NCBI RefSeq assembly: GCF_021261315.1
Contig: NZ_JAJSAX010000001.1
Span: 434,001 to 498,000 of the forward strand
From: Epilithonimonas sp. JDS
GTDB lineage: Bacteria; Bacteroidota; Bacteroidia; Flavobacteriales; Weeksellaceae
Direction: 5' to 3'
Length of the DNA stretch: 64,000 bases
Part shown: positions 16,570-23,241 of the stretch, one piece after another
Numbering within the stretch: the stretch's first letter is position 1
Layout of the letters: every line of letters begins with the position of its first letter
Notes under the pieces: model-generated
The model's input: the letters and a program-made list of their open reading frames with translations, nothing else
Database searches by the model: none
What the model was told of the DNA's origin: nothing
Translations under genes and position numbers: made by a program

Positions 16570-16680
16570 TAGCCCCGATAGAAACGGCATCCTTTTTTGT
16601 CTTTCTTGAAATGTTCTATTGATAAACCATCTTCGAAGACAAAAAAGATATAGTGGATAGCGGGATTAAGCTCCTAAAAA
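16570..16680 (+). repeat. long-hairpin dispersed repeat R2, copy 1
   Basis: It begins TAGCCCCGATAGAAACGGC and ends AGCGGGATTAAGCTCCTAAA. The arms CCTTTTTTGTCTT and AAGACAAAAAAG pair around a ~30-nt loop. A second copy in the same orientation is at 31208-31319. It occupies the gap between the convergent rlmH and PAP2 genes, so it may also end transcription from both sides. Confidence 0.75.
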
Positions 16681-16687
16681 TAATGAT

Positions 16688-17248
16688 CTAAACCGACTGT
16701 TTATTCACAACTTTCTTTGCAAGATTTGCCAAAACACCACCCAGCAGGAATCCAACAGCTGCACCAAATGCAATATCAAAAGGAAAATGAACACCGAGAT
16801 AAATCCGGCTGTAAGAAACGATACTTGCCCAAATGAACAATATATAAGGTAGATATCGATAATTCTTCCCAATAAGAATCGTGAGGAAGCTGAACAGGAA
16901 AAAGGAATTCGATGAGTGTGAGGAATAAAATCCGTAGTTCCCGCCGCAGATGACCATCCGCATATGAGGAATCAGCGCATCTGTGTGGCAAGGCCTGAAC
17001 CGTTCGATGCCGTGTTTGAAAATCCCGGCCAACTGATCAGAAATCGTAATACCAATCGTGATAAATATTAAGACAAAAAGTAATTTTTTGAGCGGAAAAC
17101 TTTTGTAAAGTAAATAAAGTAGAATGGCGTAAAATGGAATCCAGAACCATTTCCCGGTGACCGTGAGCCAAAAAGGATCAAAGGTGGAATTGCCCAAACC
17201 ATTAAGGAAAAGAAGAAGCTGCTGGTCTTTTTCGATCAATCCGTTCAT
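16688..17248 (-). CDS. PAP2-type membrane phosphatase
   Basis: A 186-residue membrane protein of the phosphatidic-acid phosphatase type 2 family, with about five membrane segments. The three catalytic blocks are present: K-H-G-I-E-R-F-R-P, Y-S-S-H-S-S-N (SSH replacing the usual SGH), and S-R-I-Y-L-G-V-H-F-P-F-D. Likely substrates are undecaprenyl diphosphate or lipid phosphates at the outer face of the inner membrane. The gene starts 5 bp after the tatA stop, so they form an operon. Confidence 0.88.
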   Translation of the reverse strand: MNGLIEKDQQLLLFLNGLGNSTFDPFWLTVTGKWFWIPFYAILLYLLYKSFPLKKLLFVLIFITIGITISDQLAGIFKHGIERFRPCHTDALIPHMRMVICGGNYGFYSSHSSNSFFLFSFLTILIGKNYRYLPYILFIWASIVSYSRIYLGVHFPFDIAFGAAVGFLLGGVLANLAKKVVNKQSV

Positions 17249-17253
17249 AAAAA

Positions 17254-17580
17254 TTATCGGCTTACTGGTCCTTCGTGAGAATCGTCTTCGGAAAGATCTA
17301 TTTTCTTTGGAGTTTCTTCATTAATGAAAGTCTCGGTTTTGCTGTCAGACAGAGGGTTGTAATCTTGGGCAGATTTCTTCACGTTATCGATCTCTTTTTT
17401 GATCTCAGAAAGCGGATTATCGGCTTCTTTCATAATTTCGGTTTTGATATCGTCCACCGCGCCACGCATCTTGCGCACGCCTTCTCCAAGACCTCTTGCG
17501 ATCTCGGGCAATTTATCGGGGCCGAACAAAACAACAATCGCCAAAGCAATCATCAGCATTTCTCCAATACTCAATTCCAT
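17254..17580 (-). CDS. tatA: twin-arginine translocase subunit TatA/TatE
   Basis: A 108-residue Tat pore subunit: a single N-terminal membrane helix (E-L-S-I-G-E-M-L-M-I-A-L-A-I-V-V-L), the hinge F-G-P-D-K-L-P-E-I-A-R, then an amphipathic helix and a charged, disordered C-terminus. It oligomerises with TatC to export folded proteins; one possible client in this window is the dioxygenase at 46.6 kb. TatC is not in the window. It forms an operon with the PAP2 gene. Confidence 0.9.
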   Translation of the reverse strand: MELSIGEMLMIALAIVVLFGPDKLPEIARGLGEGVRKMRGAVDDIKTEIMKEADNPLSEIKKEIDNVKKSAQDYNPLSDSKTETFINEETPKKIDLSEDDSHEGPVSR

Positions 17581-17699
17581 TTCACAAAATTAAGCAAAGA
17601 TTTAGAAAAGTGATATACAGAACATTATTAAATTTATTATAAAATTGATAAAAAGAGAAATGTCACCTTCTGTCCCAAAAGTTTCCGGACATTTTATCG

Positions 17700-17707
17700 T
17701 AAATTTG
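17700..17707 (+). promoter_or_regulatory. -7 box (TAAATTTG) of the ClC gene
   Basis: A TANNTTTG match 22 nt before the ATG at 17730. No clear -33 TTG at the usual spacing. Confidence 0.3.
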
Positions 17708-17729
17708 TGACCATTAAGAGTTTAGGAAA

Positions 17730-18980
17730 ATGAAAAGACAGAAAGTACAGGCGCACAATTATTTGAAATTAATCACATCATCATTATTCATCGCAATTAT
17801 TGCATCCTGCCTTGCACTTTCACTCAAAAAAATTACAGAATATTTTCAGGAACACATCTTCGAATTTGCGGAGAAAAACAATTCTTATCTCTTTATCATT
17901 CTTCCGACGATCGGAATCACTGCTATTTATTTTTTAAGAAAATATCTCTTTAAAAACAGGAAGAACAAAGGCATCACGGAGATTTACAAAACTGTGGATC
18001 AGCGGAAAGATCATCTTCCTTTCTTTAAAATTCCGTCACACTATTTCAATGGTTTTTTAACGGTAATCTTTGGCGGATCTACCGGAATCGAGGTTTCTAC
18101 AGTTGTTGCAACGGCCACGGTCGGGAATTCGGTTTACGAGAAAGAATTTGCAGCCAATGTTTACAAGCTGGAATTGATTTGTGCAGGTGTAGTTGCCGGT
18201 GTTGGCGTCCTTTTCGGAAATCCGATGGTTGGTTTTCTGTTTGCTTTGGAAGTGATTGCGAGGAAATTCAGCAAGACTTTGCTCATCAGCTGTTCTGCAT
18301 CTGCGCTGTTATCTTGGCTTTTTCTTTACTTTTTCCCCTCAACTTCATTGATTAGTTTACCCGTTACCGAATGGCATTGGATCGCGGTTCCGTTTATGGT
18401 GGTTTTAAGTTTACTCAGCGGAACATTGTCTGTCTATTTCACAGTCCTTGTCATTAAAATGAAAGAATTCTTTTCTGGAATCAACAACAATTTCATTAGA
18501 GTCAATCTCGGTGCTTTGGCAGTTGGAACTTTGATTTGCATATTTCCATTTCTATACGGTGACAGTTATCATTCGTTAAACGAATTAATCATTCATCCAC
18601 AAAGCTATTCACTGCTGTTTCTTTTTGCTTTGATTTTATTGAAGCCCTTAGCATCGTCTCTTACACTAGGCGCTGGTGGCGACGGTGGTGTGTTTGCTCC
18701 GAGTATTGTTGTGGGTGCTTACTTAGGATTGGCGTTTGCAATAGCGTGCAACACCTTCTTCGGAACGTCTTTGATCTTGATCAATTTCGTTTTGGTAGGA
18801 ATCGCCGCCACATTATCTGCTGCAATCTACGCACCTTTTACCGCATTAATATTGACCTGCAGTCTGGTACCAAACGGTTACGCATTGTTCTTCCCTATTT
18901 TGTTGGGATGTATTTTAGCTCAGAAAACAGCTCAGAGAATTTTACCTTACAATGTTTACACTTACGCTCCGAAAGCTTAA
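17730..18980 (+). CDS. ClC-family chloride channel/transporter
   Basis: A 416-residue ClC membrane protein with about ten hydrophobic segments. Selectivity-filter motifs are recognisable: G-G-S-T-G-I-E-V-S in place of the GREGP loop, retaining a Glu at the gating position, and [11 protein letters not shown] for the GGxFxP motif. There are no CBS domains. It should carry Cl- or another anion across the inner membrane, probably as a Cl-/H+ exchanger since the gating Glu is kept. Its TAA shares bases with the opposite-strand stop of the MFS gene. Confidence 0.87.
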   Translation: MKRQKVQAHNYLKLITSSLFIAIIASCLALSLKKITEYFQEHIFEFAEKNNSYLFIILPTIGITAIYFLRKYLFKNRKNKGITEIYKTVDQRKDHLPFFKIPSHYFNGFLTVIFGGSTGIEVSTVVATATVGNSVYEKEFAANVYKLELICAGVVAGVGVLFGNPMVGFLFALEVIARKFSKTLLISCSASALLSWLFLYFFPSTSLISLPVTEWHWIAVPFMVVLSLLSGTLSVYFTVLVIKMKEFFSGINNNFIRVNLGALAVGTLICIFPFLYGDSYHSLNELIIHPQSYSLLFLFALILLKPLASSLTLGAGGDGGVFAPSIVVGAYLGLAFAIACNTFFGTSLILINFVLVGIAATLSAAIYAPFTALILTCSLVPNGYALFFPILLGCILAQKTAQRILPYNVYTYAPKA

Positions 18981-20194
18981 GATTTCTTTCCTTTAAAACT
19001 AATCGAAACAAAATAAATACTCACCGCGAACAGCAGGAACGCCAAAAAGAACGGCGCACCAGGAAACAGAAAAGGTGCATTTTTATGCGTGAAGTAATAG
19101 AACAGATTCGTCATCAATGGCGGCCCAATAATAGAAGTCGCACTCATCAGACTTGTCAATGCACCTTGTAGCTCGCCTTGTTCGTTGGATGGAATATTCT
19201 TGGTGATAATCGATTGCAAAGCCGGACCACAAATCCCACCCAGACAGTACGGAATCGTGAAAACCAACATCATCCAACCTTCCGTCGCAAAAGCATAAAG
19301 CAACATTCCAACAGCGTAAAGCATCAATCCATAAAAGATACTTTTCTGATCGCCGATTTTCGGGTTGATCCATCTTATCAAAACACCTTGCACCAAACCT
19401 ACAAGCAAACCAACAACACCAAGAGAAATCCCCACCATTCGCTCATCCCAATCAAATCGGTACATTGTGTAGAAACTCCAGTTGCTTTGGACGGCGTGTC
19501 CGCCAATATAAATCAGGATCAAAGCTGTTGTAAGTGCCGAGATCTCGGGATGTTTTTTCAGGAATTTGAAAGATCCGATCGGGTTTGCTCTTTTCCAACT
19601 GAACTCCCGTCGGTTTTCTTTGGACAAACTTTCAGGCAGCACGAAGTAGCCATAAATAAAATTGATCATACACAAAACCGCCGCCGCATAGAACGGAACT
19701 CTTGCTCCATAATGCCCCAAAACGCCACCCAAAACAGGCCCGATGATAAACCCAAGACCAAACGCCGCCCCGATCATCCCGAAGTTCTTCGCACGGTCTT
19801 CATCAGTGGAAATATCCGCAATGTATGCACTTGCCGTTGTGATACTTGCGCCGGTAATTCCCGCAATGATTCTTCCTACAAACAACCACCAGATACTTGG
19901 TGCCAAGGCTAGAAAAATATAATCTACAGAGAATCCAAATAAAGAAAGCAGGATCACTGGTCGCCGCCCGTATTTATCACTCAGATTGCCTACGAATGGC
20001 GAGAAAACAAACTGTATAAAGGCGTAGGCAAAACTCAGCCAGCCGCCATATTTCGCTGCCTCGCTGATGTCTGCGTGGATCAGTTCTTCTATCAGTTTCG
20101 GGACAACGGGAATGATGATTCCCCAGCCTGTAATATCTATCAGCAGCGTGATAAAAATGAAACCAATGGCAGCAGATTTTTGATTTGTTTTCAT
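18977..20194 (-). CDS. TCR/Tet-type MFS exporter
   Basis: A 405-residue 12-helix major facilitator of the TCR/Tet family. Seen: motif A between helices 2 and 3 ([12 protein letters not shown]), the G-P-V-L-G-G drug-antiporter motif C after helix 5, and A-S-A-Y-I-A-D-I. Relatives export tetracycline, but chromosomal Flavobacteriia members are not proven resistance genes; proton-driven efflux of an unknown compound is the safe reading. The gene ends in the same TTAA as the ClC gene. Confidence 0.85.
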   Translation of the reverse strand: MKTNQKSAAIGFIFITLLIDITGWGIIIPVVPKLIEELIHADISEAAKYGGWLSFAYAFIQFVFSPFVGNLSDKYGRRPVILLSLFGFSVDYIFLALAPSIWWLFVGRIIAGITGASITTASAYIADISTDEDRAKNFGMIGAAFGLGFIIGPVLGGVLGHYGARVPFYAAAVLCMINFIYGYFVLPESLSKENRREFSWKRANPIGSFKFLKKHPEISALTTALILIYIGGHAVQSNWSFYTMYRFDWDERMVGISLGVVGLLVGLVQGVLIRWINPKIGDQKSIFYGLMLYAVGMLLYAFATEGWMMLVFTIPYCLGGICGPALQSIITKNIPSNEQGELQGALTSLMSATSIIGPPLMTNLFYYFTHKNAPFLFPGAPFFLAFLLFAVSIYFVSISFKGKKS

Positions 20195-20338
20195 GCTTGC
20201 GAAGATAGGAATTTTTTGATTTTACAGTTCGATTTCTAAGATACACAGCGCATAATTTTAAAGAATGTTGAAAACTACAATGAAAGATTTTAACAGAAAA
20301 TGACTAATATTACATAACAACTATCAAAAACAACTGTC

Positions 20339-21325
20339 ATGAAATTCTTTACACATCCTGAAGGAATATTTGAACTAAACATTCCACTTGAGTGGTATTA
20401 TAAAAATGAAGTTTTTGGTTATCCAAACAAACCTCCTTTCAGTTTTGAATTATACGAAAATAATTGTGGATGCTTTCAAATAAGTGTTTATCATAAATCT
20501 AAAAAAAAATTTAGTACTAAACTTCCTAAACAAATATATAACACTAATAATCTGAAGTTTATTGAAAATGAACTTCCCGATAAAGATTTCAAAATCTATC
20601 TATGGGCAACTGTTGTCGAAGATTATTTATTTATGGCAAAATATGTTTGTCAACCAAATGAATCAAATAGAATTCAGATAAAAGAAGAAATTAGTAAAGT
20701 AGATGAAGTTCTTTCTACATTAATGTGTTTAAGTGAAGACAGAAGAAAATTAGCTATTGGTTTTGATAGATATGAAAAATTTAATTCTTCACTCGCCGCA
20801 TCTTTTGATTTAAAAAATAAAGCGTTAGAAAATAGATGCTTTGTTCAATTTATTATAATTACCGCAAACCAAATTGACGCATATTTAAGAATTTGTATCG
20901 TCCTAAAATATCAACTAATAGAAAAAACTCAAGAATTTAAAATTGAATATCTTTTTCAAAAGGAAAATGATAAACCTGTGATGGAAAAGAAAATTTATGA
21001 TATTTCAAAAAAAATGAATATCATAAATGAGACGCAATACAATGAATTATATAAATTATATAATTTAAGAAATAAAGTTGTTCATCGATTTATTATTACA
21101 GATATAAAAACCTTAGAACTACCTCAAATATCTTTAGAATATGAAAGCCTTTGTGAAGAGATAAGACTGATTTTGCGAAATGTTGAATTAGAACAATTTA
21201 ATAGTAAAATTGGATACTATAGCTCAAAACATCCACACAGAAAATACAGTGACAATCTTATTAAAGAATTGAAATCTTATGTAAATGAGAAGCATTTATA
21301 TAGTGAGTATTTTAGAGATATATAA
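20339..21325 (+). CDS. AT-rich orphan protein with HEPN-like motif
   Basis: A 328-residue cytoplasmic protein. Residues 1-130 resemble the short beta-rich DUF3805-like module (H-P-E-G-I-F-E-L-N-I-P-L-E-W). Residues 155-290 are helical and carry L-R-N-K-V-V-H (R244, H249), the R-x4-H motif of HEPN nucleases with the usual Asn after Arg. The gene is clearly more AT-rich than its neighbours and its promoter gap holds no consensus box. HEPN proteins are common in toxin-antitoxin and antiphage systems, but no partner gene is adjacent. The domain assignment is by eye and the function is unknown. Confidence 0.6.
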   Translation: MKFFTHPEGIFELNIPLEWYYKNEVFGYPNKPPFSFELYENNCGCFQISVYHKSKKKFSTKLPKQIYNTNNLKFIENELPDKDFKIYLWATVVEDYLFMAKYVCQPNESNRIQIKEEISKVDEVLSTLMCLSEDRRKLAIGFDRYEKFNSSLAASFDLKNKALENRCFVQFIIITANQIDAYLRICIVLKYQLIEKTQEFKIEYLFQKENDKPVMEKKIYDISKKMNIINETQYNELYKLYNLRNKVVHRFIITDIKTLELPQISLEYESLCEEIRLILRNVELEQFNSKIGYYSSKHPHRKYSDNLIKELKSYVNEKHLYSEYFRDI

Positions 21326-21341
21326 ATTAAGGAAACAATTC

Positions 21342-21406
21342 AATGTCTGTTTTTTTACTAAAATATTAAAAAGCATTAAAAACATATTACGTCGAGCCAT
21401 TGATCC
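21342..21406 (+). repeat. 65-bp direct repeat, copy 1
   Basis: It starts ATGTCTGTTTTTTTACTAAA and ends ACGTCGAGCCATTGATCC. A diverged copy is at 22012-22076. The two copies bracket the small lipoprotein gene and the REP elements. The last ~20 bp are one unit of the 21-bp tandem array that follows copy 2. Confidence 0.65.
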
Positions 21407-21410
21407 CCCC

Positions 21411-21436
21411 CGCTGGTGCGAGCATCCTGCTCGTAC
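21411..21436 (+). repeat. single REP-like palindrome
   Basis: CGCTGGTGCGAGCATCCTGC followed by TCGTAC. GCGAGCATCCTGCTCG folds on itself. It is of the same family as the paired element at 21924-21990. Confidence 0.65.
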
Positions 21437-21507
21437 ACATAAAACAGAAACAGACACCACCTTATCCGTTTTTTTCATTAAATTCACCAAACTAAAAACA
21501 ACCACCA

Positions 21508-21879
21508 ATGAAAACCAAAACCATCCTCTCACTTCTTATTATGTTTTGCGCATTCATCTCCTGCGATCGCATCACAGACAATTACTACGAACACCAAGCT
21601 CAGGAAAACTACACCTCGCCCTATATGGGAAAATGGGTCGGATCTTACACCGGACAAGGCAGTGGGAACATCACTCTCTCAGTTTCGAAAAGCGGAAACA
21701 TCACCGGAACTTACGGACAGAATAATGATGCATTGGTAAGCTACGTTTATGACGATGGTACATTGCAGCCGGTCTTATCAGAAAACTACACATTCTTCCT
21801 CTACGGTAAGTTAAAAGATAAAAAAGGAACCTGGAAAAACGGTACGCTTTCAGGCGATTGGACACTTACAAAACAATAA
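21508..21879 (+). CDS. small lipoprotein, unknown
   Basis: A 123-residue lipoprotein: a signal peptide ending A-F-I-S-C, then a short polar linker and a compact beta-rich domain (G-K-W-V-G-S-Y-T-G-Q-G-S-G-N-I-T-L-S-V, closing with G-T-L-S-G-D-W-T-L-T). The alternating short strands with Gly turns suggest a small beta barrel or lipocalin-like fold; no family is recognised. It sits alone between two 65-bp repeat copies and REP elements, a layout suggesting a duplicated or mobile cassette. Confidence 0.65.
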   Translation: MKTKTILSLLIMFCAFISCDRITDNYYEHQAQENYTSPYMGKWVGSYTGQGSGNITLSVSKSGNITGTYGQNNDALVSYVYDDGTLQPVLSENYTFFLYGKLKDKKGTWKNGTLSGDWTLTKQ

Positions 21880-21923
21880 ACTTTCCGACAATAGATTAAA
21901 CACAAACCAAAACAGACATCCCC

Positions 21924-21990
21924 ACGCTGGCGCGAGCGTCCCGCTCGTGCTTCAAACATTAAAAGGCCCGAGCAAGATGCTCGCGCCAGC
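21924..21990. repeat. REPIN: two REP palindromes in inverted orientation
   Basis: The left REP GCTGGCGCGAGCGTCCCGC + TCG and the right REP GAGCAAGATGCTCGCGCCAGC are inverted relative to each other with a ~15-bp spacer, so the whole folds into one long hairpin. This is the architecture of REPINs mobilised by a RAYT transposase, none of which is in the window. Confidence 0.7.
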
Positions 21991-21997
21991 TAAACTT

Positions 21998-22027
21998 AAA
22001 AACAGACACCCCAATGTCTGTTTTTTA
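21998..22027 (+). terminator. terminator-like hairpin after the small lipoprotein gene
   Basis: AAAAACAGACA (21998-22008), loop of six, TGTCTGTTTTT (22015-22025) running into a T tract. Its 3' arm is the start of 65-bp repeat copy 2. Confidence 0.5.
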
Positions 22028-22076
22028 TTAAAATACTCAATAGCGCCAAAAACACATTACGTTGAGCCATTGATCC
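22012..22076 (+). repeat. 65-bp direct repeat, copy 2
   Basis: Diverged copy of 21342-21406, with the same start (ATGTCTGTTTTTTA) and end (TTGAGCCATTGATCC). It runs directly into the 21-bp tandem array. Confidence 0.65.
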
Positions 22077-22222
22077 ATTACGACAGATCAGTGATTCACT
22101 TCGTTGGGTTTTTGATTCATTACGATGAAGCGTTGAAGTATTACGAAGGCTCTTTGATTCATTCCGTTGAGCCAGTGATTCATTCCGTTAAGCCGTTGAT
22201 TCACTCCTTTGAGGCAGATGCA
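22055..22222. repeat. degenerate 21-bp tandem array, eight units
   Basis: Units such as ATTCCGTTGAGCCAGTGATTC repeat eight times at an exact 21-bp period, with decay at both ends. Because 21 is a multiple of three, a frame on the plus strand gives heptads of the form H-S-V-E-P-V-I. That frame only begins with a GTG inside the REPIN, so I list it as repeat DNA and not as a gene. Confidence 0.7.
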
Positions 22223-22341
22223 TCGATTTTGTTATGAATCAATAAGTTGCAAGTTCAACAAAAAAAATTTTTTACTGGAAAAATTTGTTGTCCTAAAATT
22301 ATTTTTCTAAATTCGATTCAAGAAACACAAATACTTCAACG

Positions 22342-23034
22342 ATGAAAAAAAATCCCGTGGCTCGCGAGTTTAAACTTGCCGATGCCTTTCTCAAACAAAA
22401 AGCTGACGAGTTTATTAATCTTATAGACCGTGATATTGTAGAATTCACAGACCGAGGCTACAACCCAACCAAGAAAACCGAGTTTACCAATGCGCGCGAT
22501 GCCGTGGACAATTTCCCTTCCGACGAACAATTGGAAGCGATTAAAATAGAGTTTACCGCCCAAAAAGATGCCGCAAGAAATGCCCTTGCCAAAACAATGC
22601 GCACCATTCTGAATATGGCTCAAAATGTTTTCGGCTTTGCGAGTGCCAAGTATAAGGAATTTGGAGGATCGGATCTTTCCCGCCAAAGTGATGCCGAGCT
22701 GGTACGCAACGCCAGAATTATGACGGTGACAGCAGATAAATATCTGACAGAACTTGCCTCCGAAGGATTGACTGCGGATAAAATCACAACACTTTCAAAC
22801 CAACGTGATATTTTAGATATTGCTATAGATGCGCAGGCTAAAGGAATTTCGGATCGGGATGTTGCTACAGAAAACCGTGTCGAAACCCTGAACATTCTTT
22901 ACAGACTCGTTATGAAATACGCCGGCATAGGACAAGACATCTTCTACGAAACCGACGAGGCAAAATATAATGATTATGTGATCTACGATACACCAAGTGG
23001 TGAGCCGGAAGTTGTGCCACCACCGGTCGAATAG
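22342..23034 (+). CDS. DUF6261-like helical protein
   Basis: A 230-residue, highly helical, charged protein without signal peptide or membrane segment, ending in a Pro/Val-rich tail (E-V-V-P-P-P-V-E). I recall similar proteins in Chryseobacterium as DUF6261 or uncharacterised; no catalytic motif is visible. It is followed by a clear terminator, so it is a single-gene unit. The upstream 100 bp after the tandem array is AT-rich. Confidence 0.6.
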   Translation: MKKNPVAREFKLADAFLKQKADEFINLIDRDIVEFTDRGYNPTKKTEFTNARDAVDNFPSDEQLEAIKIEFTAQKDAARNALAKTMRTILNMAQNVFGFASAKYKEFGGSDLSRQSDAELVRNARIMTVTADKYLTELASEGLTADKITTLSNQRDILDIAIDAQAKGISDRDVATENRVETLNILYRLVMKYAGIGQDIFYETDEAKYNDYVIYDTPSGEPEVVPPPVE

Positions 23035-23073
23035 TAAAGTCAATTTTCCCAATTGATTTGTTTTTATGGGTTG

Positions 23074-23107
23074 ATCCTGCAGTTTTTAATGCTGCAGGAT
23101 TTTTTTA
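23074..23107 (+). terminator. intrinsic terminator of the DUF6261-like gene
   Basis: Stem ATCCTGCA / TGCAGGAT (23074-23081 with 23093-23100) followed by seven T. Confidence 0.8.
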
Positions 23108-23121
23108 TATATTTTACAATT

Positions 23122-23180
23122 CGCTCCGCCGGAGCTTGGTGATGTTGTTCCATTCTGTCTATTAAGAGAGCGCTCTTAAT
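23122..23180. repeat. R3-type palindrome plus a second stem-loop
   Basis: GCTCCGCCGGAGC (23123-23135) is the core of the same palindrome type found at 30993 and 31043. Shortly after, ATTAAGAG / CTCTTAAT (23161-23180) forms another 8-bp stem with a 4-nt loop. Confidence 0.5.
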
Positions 23181-23190
23181 TTAATTAAGC

Positions 23191-23220
23191 ACAAAAAAGC
23201 CCTCAATCACTTGAGGGCTT
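23191..23220 (-). terminator. intrinsic terminator of secDF
   Basis: Perfect 10-bp stem AAGCCCTCAA / TTGAGGGCTT with a 4-nt loop, followed on the minus strand by a T run. It lies 22 bp after the secDF stop. Confidence 0.85.
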
Positions 23221-23241
23221 TCATTATATATTTTAAGAAAA

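Noticed and set aside
19178-19912. A 244-residue frame antisense to the MFS gene
   Set aside because: The reverse-strand MFS protein is clearly real, and this frame is rich in His/Gln/Arg from its shadow codons with no recognisable domain.
22055-22222. CRISPR array
   Set aside because: Units are contiguous 21-mers without spacers and there are no cas genes nearby.
21947-22237. A 96-residue frame with heptad repeats
   Set aside because: The start is a GTG inside a REPIN palindrome and the frame mostly spans the 21-bp array, so I treat it as repeat DNA; kept only as a finding.
20195-22341. Insertion sequence or genomic island
   Set aside because: No transposase, integrase or tRNA, and no target-site duplications beyond the 65-bp repeats.
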